DNA from: Lachnospiraceae bacterium
GTDB taxonomy: Bacteria > Bacillota > Clostridia > Lachnospirales > Lachnospiraceae
Reading direction: 5' to 3'
DNA length: 64,000 nucleotides
Assembly (NCBI GenBank): GCA_015056945.1
Contig: SVFH01000016.1
Coordinates: 16,175 to 80,174, forward strand
The notes below the pieces were generated by a model, which worked only from the letters and a program-made list of their open reading frames with translations, had not been told where the DNA came from and made no database searches. Positions 18,669 to 26,402 of the stretch are shown piece by piece (positions within the stretch are counted from its first letter, which is position 1; every line of letters starts with the position of its first letter). The position numbers and the translations under genes are program-made.

Positions 18669-19262
18669 ATGGATAAATACAACGATTATACGGATGAAGA
18701 ATTAATCGGTCTTTATCGCGAAGGGGAAGAAGAAGTTGCGGAATATCTGATGGAAAAGTACAAGAATCTTGTCCGTAGCAAAGCAACTTCCATGTTCATT
18801 TTGGGCGGTGATACGCAGGATTTGATTCAGGAAGGTATGATTGGTCTTTTTAAGGCGGTCCGGGATTATGACCCGGGAAGAGATGCCTGCTTTTATACCT
18901 TTGCGCAACTTTGTGTATCCCGTAATATTTTCACTGCTGTACAAAAATCAGGAAGAAAAAAACATGCACCACTGAATTATTATGTGTCAATTTACGGTGC
19001 GGATTCCGATGAGGAAAAGGATTACAGCGTAAGCAGTCAGAATGATAATCCGGAAAATATCATGCTGAGCAAGGAACGGCTTGAGCAGATTGAACAGGCT
19101 TTGGAAACAGAGTTAAGCCTGTTAGAACGCCAGGTTGTTCAGTTGAGAATGACCGGAATGGGATATGATGAAATCTCGAGAATTCTCGGGAGAGACAGCA
19201 AATCTGTAGATAATGCATTACAAAGGATTAAAAATAAAATGAAAAAATATATGGATTGTTAA
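18669..19262 (+). CDS. sigH: RNA polymerase sigma-H factor
   Basis: 197 aa sigma-70 family protein of the Spo0H/SigH type. Region 2 includes LVRSKATSMFILGGDTQDLIQ followed by EGMIGLFKAVRDYDPGRD and FYTFAQLCVSRNI. Region 4 includes LSLLERQVVQLRMTGMGYDE and ISRILGRDSKSVDNALQRIK. SigH controls early sporulation or competence-type genes in Firmicutes. Its position directly after rlmB matches the conserved gene order. The extra-short 196-200 aa length with no region 1.1 or 3 is normal for SigH. Confidence 0.9.
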   Translation: MDKYNDYTDEELIGLYREGEEEVAEYLMEKYKNLVRSKATSMFILGGDTQDLIQEGMIGLFKAVRDYDPGRDACFYTFAQLCVSRNIFTAVQKSGRKKHAPLNYYVSIYGADSDEEKDYSVSSQNDNPENIMLSKERLEQIEQALETELSLLERQVVQLRMTGMGYDEISRILGRDSKSVDNALQRIKNKMKKYMDC

Positions 19263-19284
19263 TCTAAAAAAAGGAGTGAAAAAA

Positions 19285-20268
19285 ATGGTTAGAATTGGAA
19301 TTATGGGATACGGAAATCTCGGCAGAGGAATTGAATGTGCAATTAAGCAGAATGCGGATATGAAGCTGGTAGCAGTATTTACCAGACGTAATCCGGAAAC
19401 GGTAAAAATCCTGACAGAAGGTGTTAGCGTATATTCTGTTGATGATGTGCAAAAATTGAAAGATGAAATTGATGTATTAATTCTTTGCGGAGGCAGTGCA
19501 ACTGATTTACCGAAGCAGACCATGGAATATGCGAAATATTTTAATGTTGTGGATAGTTTTGATACACATGCGAAGATTCCTGAACATTTTGCAAATGTAG
19601 ATGAAGCGGCTGCAGCAGCAGGAAATGTTGCTATTATTTCCTGCGGATGGGATCCGGGTATGTTTTCTTTGAATCGCTTATACAGCGGTGCCATTCTTCC
19701 GATGGGAAAAGACTATACATTCTGGGGAAAAGGAGTCAGCCAGGGTCATTCTGATGCAATCAGACGTGTGGAAGGCGTTTTGGACGGAAAGCAGTATACG
19801 ATTCCTGTTGATGCTGCATTAGAGGCTGTCAGAAGCTGTAGTAATCCTGACCTTACAACCAGAGAAAAGCATATTCGAGAATGTTTCGTTGTAGCAGAAG
19901 AAGGTGCTGATCTTGCACGCATCGAAGCTGAGATTAAGAATATGCCTAATTATTTTGCTGATTATGACACAACAGTTCATTTTATCAGCAAAGAAGAACT
20001 GGATCGCGACCATAGCGGAATTCCGCATGGCGGTTTTGTAATCAGAACAGGAAAGACAGGATGGAATGAAGAACATAATCATGTGGTGGAATATAGCCTG
20101 AAATTGGATTCTAATCCTGAATTTACCGCGTCTGTTATCGTGGCATATGCGCGAGCAGCCTTTCGTATGAGTAAAGAAGGCATGAAAGGATGTAAAACAG
20201 TATTTGATGTTGCTCCTGCCTACTTGAGTACTCTTAGCGGAGAAGAACTGAGAAAACAGCTTTTATAA
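19285..20268 (+). CDS. ddh: meso-diaminopimelate dehydrogenase
   Basis: 327 aa from the ATG at 19285, about 8 nt after AAGGAG. NADPH-dependent enzyme making meso-diaminopimelate from tetrahydrodipicolinate in one step. It has the Rossmann motif IGIMGYGNLGRGIECAI, the family segments SFDTHAKIPEHF and SCGWDPGMFSLNRLY, and GKGVSQGHSDAIRRVEGV. The C-terminal part ends in CKTVFDVAPAYLSTLSGE. This suggests the dehydrogenase variant of lysine and peptidoglycan precursor synthesis; dapB, which supplies its substrate, is elsewhere in the window at 41.3 kb. Confidence 0.95.
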   Translation: MVRIGIMGYGNLGRGIECAIKQNADMKLVAVFTRRNPETVKILTEGVSVYSVDDVQKLKDEIDVLILCGGSATDLPKQTMEYAKYFNVVDSFDTHAKIPEHFANVDEAAAAAGNVAIISCGWDPGMFSLNRLYSGAILPMGKDYTFWGKGVSQGHSDAIRRVEGVLDGKQYTIPVDAALEAVRSCSNPDLTTREKHIRECFVVAEEGADLARIEAEIKNMPNYFADYDTTVHFISKEELDRDHSGIPHGGFVIRTGKTGWNEEHNHVVEYSLKLDSNPEFTASVIVAYARAAFRMSKEGMKGCKTVFDVAPAYLSTLSGEELRKQLL

Positions 20269-20277
20269 GGAGCCGTA

Positions 20278-22212
20278 ATGACAGATAAAAAGAGGAAAAA
20301 AAAGAGAAAACTGACAATTTTGGCACGTATGCTTTGTACGTGCCTTTTGGCATTTGTAACGGGATTTGTACTTTTTACGATTGTTTATCTTTTTTCACAG
20401 AAATTCTTTTTCATTGATATTTTAGAGGATTGGAATTATGCCTCACAAACAAAGGTAATTAGGGCACATTCTTTTCTGGAAGATTATAGTGTACTTGAGA
20501 AATATTCTTTTCCGGAAAAAATGAAGCTTGAAGTAGGAAACGCTGTATATCGTGATATGAATACCAGAGGGAATCATTTAATCGTTACGATGGATCTTTT
20601 TGGAAAAAAGGATAGAATTGCCTTTTCTTCAGTGAATAAGGTTTTAAGCAGGGCACATAGAAACGGAGAAGTTCTTCTGTTTGTGGATGAATTTAAATCC
20701 TATCATATGGCTGTGAAATCAGCTCCTTGTTTTTATCCTGATACGTTTTTTTTACGAAATAGGGGGAAACGTACATGGATTGCGAAGGCGGACCCCAAAT
20801 TTCCGTATAAGGAAGAAGGATTTTTTATTCAGGAGGAAACAGAAGCAGGCTATCAGGTGATTATGGCCGTGGAAGGTGAGACGGATGCCGGTTATTTGAA
20901 GCTGGAATATGATTTAGTGAATAACCGTTTGTATCGTTTCCTATATCTGGAGAATAAAGTAGTCTACAGCGAGACAAGGGCGAAGGATACTATTTGTTCT
21001 GCGACCGGCTGCATAAATGAGCTGCAAAGAAAGGACTGTTTGGTACTCGAAGCAGATAAGATGCCTGAAAGTATGGAAATTGACATGGTGCTTGATGGTC
21101 ATCCTTTTGAGATGATGCAGTGCAGTTGGAGAAAACATGAAATAATGCCGGAAATAGGTGTTTATCAGACGAAGCTTATGATAAACAATGAAGAGTTGGT
21201 ACAGGAAGTAGAAGTACGTGATACCACTGCACCGCAGTATTGTGAAAGCGATTTTATTTTTTTTGAAGGGGACAAGATTGATTTAGCCTGGATTGAAGAA
21301 CAGTGTTTCGAAGATGTTTCTTTGCCGGTTTCGGTTTCTTTTTCGAATCCGAATCAGGAGCGTGTTGTTACGGCGGAGAAAGTAAAAGGCGGAGTTTTAA
21401 GTGTACCGGTTCTTGCTACGGATGCAAACGGAAACAGTGCCGAATATGATTTGTCTTTTAGGGTATATGATAATAAAGATTTACCGGAATGGTTTCGTTT
21501 TTTCATGGATTCAGAAGATGAAGATTTACTCCAAAGAGTGAGATGTGGAGAAATGGAAGTGATTCGGACGGAATATTTTGAAACTTACGAAGAAGGGCAT
21601 TGGGAAGAAATGTATGAAGAGGCGGTTGAAGGCTATAAAACCGCTGTACGCAAAAATCTTGATATTCGTATAGAGGGGAAAGAATGGTACGGCTATCCTC
21701 TTATGGAAGTGTATGCAGGTATACATGATATTCCGGATTACTTGCTTGATTCGTACATAGAGAACGGATGGTGCATTAATCTGTGCGACGGTGAGCTTCT
21801 TTTGGATGATATGGCATGTGCTGGTATTACATTCTACGGAGAGCAGAAGATTGATATGACATCGTACTATGAGAGAGCTTATTCGTTCCGCGCAACCATG
21901 ATTCACGAATTTGGGCATTATGTTGATTGGTATTACGATTTCGAAATTCGCAATGATGAAGAGTTACGTGAATATTTGGTATGGAAGAGAGAAGACTTCG
22001 GATTAAGTGAAGAGGAAGTAAATGAATGGTTTTCAGAGGGGTGTGTCGGTGACCCGTATGAATTCATATATGGAGATTACAGACATTATTCTGTTGTTTT
22101 GGTAGATGAATTTTTTGCAGACAGCTTTTTCTTTTATTGCGCTTATCCAGAGAAATTTGAAGCAGAATATCCACATATTTATCGTAAGATTGACGAGATG
22201 GTTGAAGAATAG
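20278..22212 (+). CDS. predicted membrane-anchored zinc metalloprotease
   Basis: 644 aa. The N-terminus is very basic and a membrane helix follows at about residues 12-40, so most of the protein should be outside the cell. A middle region includes an Ig-like segment (EVRDTTAPQYCE and ATDANGNSAEYDLSFRVYD). The C-terminal domain has the zincin motif HEFGH at residues 543-547 and a downstream VDEFFADSF with Glu611 as the probable third zinc ligand, similar in layout to ATLF-type metalloproteases. The substrate is unknown. The ribosome site is AAGGAG, 9 nt after ddh. It is the last host gene before the prophage. Confidence 0.72.
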   Translation: MTDKKRKKKRKLTILARMLCTCLLAFVTGFVLFTIVYLFSQKFFFIDILEDWNYASQTKVIRAHSFLEDYSVLEKYSFPEKMKLEVGNAVYRDMNTRGNHLIVTMDLFGKKDRIAFSSVNKVLSRAHRNGEVLLFVDEFKSYHMAVKSAPCFYPDTFFLRNRGKRTWIAKADPKFPYKEEGFFIQEETEAGYQVIMAVEGETDAGYLKLEYDLVNNRLYRFLYLENKVVYSETRAKDTICSATGCINELQRKDCLVLEADKMPESMEIDMVLDGHPFEMMQCSWRKHEIMPEIGVYQTKLMINNEELVQEVEVRDTTAPQYCESDFIFFEGDKIDLAWIEEQCFEDVSLPVSVSFSNPNQERVVTAEKVKGGVLSVPVLATDANGNSAEYDLSFRVYDNKDLPEWFRFFMDSEDEDLLQRVRCGEMEVIRTEYFETYEEGHWEEMYEEAVEGYKTAVRKNLDIRIEGKEWYGYPLMEVYAGIHDIPDYLLDSYIENGWCINLCDGELLLDDMACAGITFYGEQKIDMTSYYERAYSFRATMIHEFGHYVDWYYDFEIRNDEELREYLVWKREDFGLSEEEVNEWFSEGCVGDPYEFIYGDYRHYSVVLVDEFFADSFFFYCAYPEKFEAEYPHIYRKIDEMVEE

Positions 22213-22240
22213 AGAATTAGCTTGAGATGAGTCAGTTCTG

Positions 22241-22269
22241 CCAAAATCAAGTGTAATCACTGATTTTGG
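22241..22269. terminator. possible terminator hairpin at the host-prophage border
   Basis: Nine-bp perfect inverted repeat CCAAAATCA / TGATTTTGG with an 11-nt loop. There is no T-run on the plus side, so termination efficiency is doubtful. It could also have terminated the tRNA-Thr transcript before integration. Confidence 0.4.
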
Positions 22270-22279
22270 GCATAAAAAA

Positions 22280-22300
22280 AAGCTGCTGACGGGAATCGGA
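22280..22300. repeat. attL, 21-bp direct repeat
   Basis: Identical over 21 bp to 31499-31519. It contains the last 20 nt of the tRNA-Thr gene (minus strand), including the discriminator, plus one flanking base; identity stops sharply on both sides. Integration leaves the 3' fragment here and a full tRNA gene at the other end. Confidence 0.9.
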
Positions 22301-22346
22301 TTTTGCTTAATTGCTTTAAAATAAAGAGGAAAAATAAAAATAATTT

Positions 22347-22375
22347 AAAAAGGAGGATATAGGCAAGTCCTTTTT
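22347..22375 (+). terminator. terminator-like hairpin at the prophage left end
   Basis: Eight-bp stem AAAAAGGA / TCCTTTTT, followed by one more T. It would insulate the phage structural genes from upstream host transcription. Confidence 0.45.
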
Positions 22376-22384
22376 TAAAATAAA

Positions 22385-22417
22385 AGTCGCTAATTTAATC
22401 GATAGCGGCTTTTTTTA
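22385..22417 (+). terminator. terminator at the prophage left end
   Basis: Stem AGTCGCTA / TAGCGGCT (one G-U pair) followed by seven T and an AT-rich tail. The second of two consecutive hairpins between attL and the first phage gene. Confidence 0.7.
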
Positions 22418-22475
22418 TTTTATAATTCATTATGTAACAAGTAGATAACATTGATCGATTTAAGGAGGAAAAAAA

Positions 22476-22712
22476 ATGAAATATAAGTTAGTAGGTATCA
22501 ATGTAATTGAAAAAGATAATAACAAGTATTTTGTTCTTCATTGTGTAAGTGAAGAGGTTGTTGGTCGTGATAATTTTACCGGACAGAAAGCTGAGCAGTT
22601 TTTCTTAAGACAGAATCAGATGCCGGCTGTTAAAATTGGTGATACTATCATTCCCAGATATGACATCAGCGGACAAAAAGCATATCTTTTAGGGTTTGAT
22701 GTATGCAAATAA
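22476..22712 (+). CDS. small phage protein, putative ssDNA-binding (pV-like position)
   Basis: 78 aa. It has no signal peptide or membrane helix and is rich in beta-prone segments (KYKLVGINVIEKDNNKYFVL, FLRQNQMPAVKIGDTIIPRY). A strong AAGGAGG ribosome site precedes the ATG. In filamentous phages the gene just before the small coat genes is usually the ssDNA-binding protein pV, a small beta-barrel of similar size, and that is the basis of the suggestion. I do not recognise a diagnostic sequence motif. Its 3' end overlaps the next gene by 10 nt. Confidence 0.55.
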   Translation: MKYKLVGINVIEKDNNKYFVLHCVSEEVVGRDNFTGQKAEQFFLRQNQMPAVKIGDTIIPRYDISGQKAYLLGFDVCK

Positions 22713-23062
22713 ATCCTGATCAATTCCCCCAGGTAGAGGAAGATGAATCCGGAGCACAAGCTCCGGAAGAATCTTCTGATGTTTCTTCAGATATAGCCGA
22801 AGATTTATCTGAAGATATCGATGTATCTGAAGAAGCATCTGAAGATATCGATGTATCTGAAGAAGCATCTGAAGAATCGCTTTTTCCTTTTTATGATGGT
22901 TCTTTGGTGGATGATTCTTCTGAATCATCTACGGAAGTGCCAGTCGATTTTTCTGTTATGACGCAGCAAATAGAAATAACTAATTGTTTATTAATTATTA
23001 TTGTTTTGCTGCTTCTCATAAAACTTATAAGCAACATAATGGCCACGTTGTTTAAATCTTAA
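22703..23062 (+). CDS. acidic repeat protein with C-terminal membrane helix
   Basis: 119 aa. Residues 1-80 are extremely rich in Glu, Asp and Ser. They include two copies of SEDIDVSEEA encoded by a perfect tandem 30-bp repeat (22808-22837 and 22838-22867) and the start of a third. The C-terminus is one hydrophobic helix (ITNCLLIIIVLLLLIKLISN). There is no N-terminal signal peptide. It overlaps the preceding gene and precedes the major coat gene, a place where filamentous phages carry minor coat proteins (pVII/pIX type) or accessory envelope proteins. The function is unknown. Confidence 0.65.
   Translation: MQINPDQFPQVEEDESGAQAPEESSDVSSDIAEDLSEDIDVSEEASEDIDVSEEASEESLFPFYDGSLVDDSSESSTEVPVDFSVMTQQIEITNCLLIIIVLLLLIKLISNIMATLFKS
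22808..22867 (+). repeat. tandem 30-bp repeat in the acidic phage gene
   Basis: Two identical in-frame 30-bp units encoding SEDIDVSEEA, followed by a partial third (TCTGAAGAA). Perfect identity suggests recent duplication and possible length variation by slippage. Confidence 0.9.
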
Positions 23063-23078
23063 ATAGGAGGTAAAGAGA

Positions 23079-23252
23079 ATGGACGGAGCAACAACAGCTA
23101 GCACCATCGCAAGCATTGTAAATGCTGAAATGTTACAGGGTGTTTTAAATGAAATCTTGGCATTATTGCCTGTAGTCCTTCCGGTATCAATCACGTTTAT
23201 TGGTATTCGTAAAGGCCTTTCATTCCTTACAGGTGCACTTCACTCTGCTTAA
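23079..23252 (+). CDS. filamentous phage major coat protein (pVIII-like)
   Basis: 57 aa, starting MDGATTASTIASIVNAEMLQ. An amphipathic N-terminal region is followed by one hydrophobic span (about residues 26-42) and a short C-terminal part with Arg-Lys (GIRKGLSFLTGALHSA) that could contact DNA. Size, single helix and basic C-terminus match pVIII. No cleavable signal peptide is evident: the N-terminus lacks basic residues and the hydrophobic span is too far in, so it may insert without processing, as the Pf3 coat does. The ribosome site is TAGGAGG, and a strong terminator follows at once, typical for a highly expressed coat gene. Confidence 0.83.
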   Translation: MDGATTASTIASIVNAEMLQGVLNEILALLPVVLPVSITFIGIRKGLSFLTGALHSA

Positions 23253-23268
23253 TGAATGGAAGATTTAT

Positions 23269-23300
23269 AGCGGACGGCTTAACCGTCCGCTTTTCTTTTT
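23269..23300 (+). terminator. terminator between coat and adsorption genes
   Basis: Nine-bp GC-rich stem AGCGGACGG / CCGTCCGCT, loop CTTAA, T-rich tail. In M13-type phages a terminator at this place keeps coat mRNA abundant and limits pIII expression. Confidence 0.92.
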
Positions 23301-23312
23301 AGGAGGTTTTTT

Positions 23313-24668
23313 ATGAAAAGAATTTATATTTTTTTATCATTTTTTTTATGTTTTATAATTGCATTTTCTCCGATTTCTTATGCTGCAACTGGTTCAGGTG
23401 AATTTAATCCTTTTGTTGAGGGATTTCCTTTAAATGAGGATATCTCTTTGTATAATTCCATTGATACACCGTATCACTATAATTTTTATTCTGATACGGA
23501 ATCTTTAATTGTGGCTGCTATTAATTCCTTTGGTAATTCAAAAAATTATACTTTTGATTTTGGTGATATTGAATATATTTTGTTTTATAAGGATAAATAT
23601 AATTTGCAACTTCTTTTTTGGGATAAAAGTGCTGTTCCTAATATTGAATTTGATGTTTTAGATTCTTATAACCAGCTTATATTTTTCCCGTCTGTTATTT
23701 CTAGTAGAAATGACAATTTCAGGTTTGGTTTTATACAAATGTATTGCGGAAGTTCTTCTTCAAAAGTAAATTTTACTCATAATGCTCATTCTTCTTCTTA
23801 TTTATCTGCTTATTTGCGTTGGTATCCAGAGTCGGGTACCAATCATGAATATCAACCTGCAGATAAAGGTTGGTTTACGCAATTACTTCCTATTTGCCAG
23901 CGTGGTGCTGAATTACCTTTTGTTTTTCAGGATTCTACCTATTATCTATTTGATAATACTTCTGTAGAACCGGATGAGCCTTCTGAGGATGATATTGTTA
24001 TTCCTGATATTCCGGAAGATACAGATAGTTCTATTGTAACGCTAATAAAATCTATTGCGTCTTTCTTTAGCCAGTTATTTGGTAAATTAAAGAATTTATT
24101 TAATAATTTAATTAATAATATTAAAAATTTTATTCAGGATATTATTGATACTATTAATAATGTTCTCTTTGAAATTGAACAGTTATTTCATGGAATTACT
24201 TCTATATTTGACGCTTTATACTCTTATGGTCTTGATGCTTCGGGTGAATTTTCTGTTATTAAAATGATTAAGGTTGTTTTTCTTCCTGATGATGATTATT
24301 TTAATGAAAAATTCAATACCTTTTGGGACTCGAATTTTTCTTGGGTTTTATATGGAGATACAATTTTTGATTCTATTATTGATATTTTTATAGATGCTGC
24401 TAATAATCCAACTGCTCCGGAAATTATAATACCTGCAGGTTCTTATGGTTCATTTGTTCTTCAGGATGATGTTGTTTGGTCTTTTGATTGGTATTTGGAC
24501 TATAAACCGACTGCAGATAAAATTATTGCTGCGTTTATATATTTAATGTTTATTTATCGTATGATTACTTCATTACCTTCTGTAATTAGTGGTATTGGTT
24601 CTCCTTTTGTTTCCGGTGTAAGTGTTTATAAAAATTCAGATCTTGCTAATAAAAAGAGAGGTGGTTGA
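23313..24668 (+). CDS. pIII-like adsorption / minor coat protein
   Basis: 451 aa. A clear signal peptide (MKRIYIFLSFFLCFIIAFSP, likely cleavage after ISYA) is followed by a long extracytoplasmic region, an Asp/Glu/Pro linker (EPDEPSEDDIVIPDIPEDTD) near residue 220, an amphipathic region rich in Ile, Asn and Phe, and a hydrophobic anchor near 405-430 (AAFIYLMFIYRMI). The signal-head-linker-anchor order and position after the coat terminator match pIII. The head shows no recognisable similarity, as expected for a host-specific receptor-binding part. Codons are markedly T-rich. The ribosome site is AGGAGG. Confidence 0.78.
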   Translation: MKRIYIFLSFFLCFIIAFSPISYAATGSGEFNPFVEGFPLNEDISLYNSIDTPYHYNFYSDTESLIVAAINSFGNSKNYTFDFGDIEYILFYKDKYNLQLLFWDKSAVPNIEFDVLDSYNQLIFFPSVISSRNDNFRFGFIQMYCGSSSSKVNFTHNAHSSSYLSAYLRWYPESGTNHEYQPADKGWFTQLLPICQRGAELPFVFQDSTYYLFDNTSVEPDEPSEDDIVIPDIPEDTDSSIVTLIKSIASFFSQLFGKLKNLFNNLINNIKNFIQDIIDTINNVLFEIEQLFHGITSIFDALYSYGLDASGEFSVIKMIKVVFLPDDDYFNEKFNTFWDSNFSWVLYGDTIFDSIIDIFIDAANNPTAPEIIIPAGSYGSFVLQDDVVWSFDWYLDYKPTADKIIAAFIYLMFIYRMITSLPSVISGIGSPFVSGVSVYKNSDLANKKRGG

Positions 24669-24670
24669 TT

Positions 24671-24961
24671 ATGATTTGGAATTCTGCTATTGATTTTTTA
24701 TTTAGTTTTCTTAATTCATTATTTCATGGATTTGGATTTTATGATGAGAATGTTTTTCATAGTCTTACGGATATTTTATCTAATACCATTAGTGTTATTG
24801 ATTCCTTAAGGGTTATTGTTCAGCCATATATGGAATTTGTATTCTTTTTTATTCCGGTTAATTATATTGCACCCATATTTTTGATTATTGCTGTTTTTTT
24901 TATTGTTCGTTTAGTTGTAGCTATTTTAAAGACTATTATGGAACTTGTTCCGATTGTATAG
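24671..24961 (+). CDS. pVI-like hydrophobic minor coat protein
   Basis: 96 aa from the ATG at 24671, 2 nt after the pIII-like stop codon; GAGAGGTGG precedes it. Two or three hydrophobic segments are visible, including FVFFFIPVNYIAPIFLIIAV and the C-terminal VRLVVAILKTIMELVPIV. Filamentous phages have a small multi-span pVI directly after pIII, which together cap the virion, and the order here is the same. Sequence similarity cannot be claimed; the call rests on size, hydrophobicity and synteny. Confidence 0.68.
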   Translation: MIWNSAIDFLFSFLNSLFHGFGFYDENVFHSLTDILSNTISVIDSLRVIVQPYMEFVFFFIPVNYIAPIFLIIAVFFIVRLVVAILKTIMELVPIV

Positions 24962-24967
24962 ATCCAA

Positions 24968-25003
24968 AGCTCCGGGCGGTATGCTGCAGCATACCCCGGA
25001 GCT
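24968..25003. other. 36-nt near-perfect hairpin before the Zot gene
   Basis: Outer arms AGCTCCGG / CCGGAGCT (24968-24975 and 24996-25003), a GC bulge, then an inner 18-nt palindrome GGTATGCTGCAGCATACC. There is no T-run after it, so it is not a standard terminator. It could stabilise or process mRNA or act as a packaging or replication structure in single-stranded phage DNA. Confidence 0.75.
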
Positions 25004-25036
25004 GGTCTATATCAGGAAGAGAGGAGAGAGATATAT

Positions 25037-25885
25037 ATGTTAAAAACTTTGTTTAATATGATATGGATGCTTTTAAAATGGCCGTTATATATAATATGTG
25101 CTATTATTGTATTCTTTTATTTGATTGTGTTCCTGCATTTGCTCTACCAGATTGTTGTTAAAAAGAAACGTCCAAAAAAAGCAAAGTCTAAACATAATTA
25201 TAAAAGAAAGCCATTAAAGGATTTGTTTTGGTATTTTCCGCAGCAATGTGCTCTTGATATGTTGAATAAGAATCCTGACGCTTTTCCTTATCAAGGAGTT
25301 ATTATTTTTGAAGGTCGTCAAGGTTATGGAAAGACTATTTCTATGATGGAGTTTACCAGACTTATGCAGTTGCAGTATCCGGATGTTAAATGTCTCTGTA
25401 ATATAAGTTATGAATATCGTGATGGAGCTCTTACTCATTGGCGGCAGCTCCTGAAGTATGAAAATGGTGAGGAAGGTGTAATTGTTGATATTGATGAGAT
25501 TCAGAACTGGTTTAATAGTAAAGATTCTAAGGATTTTCCGCCGGAAATGCTGACTACAATTACTACTAATCGTAAAAATGCCCGGATAGTTTGTGGAACG
25601 GCTCAACAGTTTTATATGATAGCTAAAGATATTAGAACTCAGACCACAGAAGTCCGGAGCTGTCGTACCTTTATGGGTTGCCTTACTTTCGTGATTCGTA
25701 AATTTCCTATAGTTGAATCAGATGGCACTATTCGAGGATATAAATATCTGGGAATGTATTTCTTTGCTCATAAGCCGGTTCTGCGTGAAAGTTATGATAC
25801 AAAAGAAATGGTTGATCGTCTTGCAGATGTTGGATTCAATGAACGTCCTCCGGAAGTAAAAGTAGATATGAGTCAATTCCGATGA
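25037..25885 (+). CDS. zot: Zot/pI-type phage assembly ATPase
   Basis: 282 aa. Here the membrane helix is N-terminal (about residues 8-40, WPLYIICAIIVFFYLIVFLH), followed by a basic linker and an ATPase domain. The Walker A motif is FEGRQGYGKT and Walker B is VIVDIDEIQNWF; TITTNRKNARIVCGTAQQFYM follows. Zot/pI proteins form the inner-membrane assembly and export machine of filamentous phages and are their hallmark gene. In many proteobacterial phages the helix lies nearer the C-terminus, so the N-terminal placement is a notable variation. The ribosome site is GAGGAGAG, about 6 nt before the ATG. Confidence 0.9.
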   Translation: MLKTLFNMIWMLLKWPLYIICAIIVFFYLIVFLHLLYQIVVKKKRPKKAKSKHNYKRKPLKDLFWYFPQQCALDMLNKNPDAFPYQGVIIFEGRQGYGKTISMMEFTRLMQLQYPDVKCLCNISYEYRDGALTHWRQLLKYENGEEGVIVDIDEIQNWFNSKDSKDFPPEMLTTITTNRKNARIVCGTAQQFYMIAKDIRTQTTEVRSCRTFMGCLTFVIRKFPIVESDGTIRGYKYLGMYFFAHKPVLRESYDTKEMVDRLADVGFNERPPEVKVDMSQFR

Positions 25886-26053
25886 GCTGTCGATTGTAGC
25901 GCAGCGGAATGAGCAGCTATGCCCGCAGGGCATATATAACCTGATATTCAACAGGCCAACGTAGATTACCGGGTATTGATGTGATGCAATACACTAGGCG
26001 GTACTAGAAAAAGATATAGGCATCTTAGAAAACAAAAAAGGCTGCGTAGCAGC

Positions 26054-26088
26054 ATAAAAAGAGAGGAATCGAGCTCCTCTCTTTTTAT
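26054..26088. terminator. bidirectional terminator-like hairpin after zot
   Basis: Perfect 14-bp stem ATAAAAAGAGAGGA / TCCTCTCTTTTTAT, loop ATCGAGC, with an A-tract before and a T-tract after. It is the strongest terminator candidate for the structural operon. Confidence 0.8.
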
Positions 26089-26192
26089 TTTAGATCTTTT
26101 GCTAAAGCAAATTTATAAAACGCTTTGCGTTTTATTTATAATGAGAGAGCAGAAACTGCTCTCTCTACCTTTATTTATTTTTTGTGAGATTG

Positions 26193-26242
26193 TCAAGGGT
26201 CTCAGTCATAATTTTTTTCTTTAAAAAAATTATGCCCCTTGA
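26193..26242. other. bipartite hairpin, candidate packaging signal or origin
   Basis: An outer 7-bp stem TCAAGGG / CCCTTGA encloses an inner 12-bp stem CATAATTTTTTT / AAAAAAATTATG with a 4-nt loop. The interrupted long stem resembles packaging-signal hairpins of filamentous phages in shape only. Confidence 0.5.
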
Positions 26243-26278
26243 TAATTGAATTAAAAATAAATAGAATCTTTTACAGCC

Positions 26279-26334
26279 ATGCGGCCTAAAAAATAAAGAG
26301 GTGACTCTTTATTTTTTATCTCACAATGCCGCAT
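26279..26334. other. nested cruciform in the phage intergenic region
   Basis: Outer arms ATGCGGC / GCCGCAT flank an inner perfect 13-bp stem AAAAAATAAAGAG / CTCTTTATTTTTT with loop GTGA. Candidate minus- or plus-strand origin structure. Confidence 0.55.
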
Positions 26335-26402
26335 AGCGTACGGTACCAGGTTGTATAAAAATAACAGAAGAGATGGAATTTATATTTTGATGATATAAAA
26401 GA

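Noticed and set aside
22430..22440. TTATGTAAC before the first phage gene as a copy of the 10-mer or an iteron
   Set aside because: One base short of the dispersed motif and isolated from the GTTACA cluster; could be chance.
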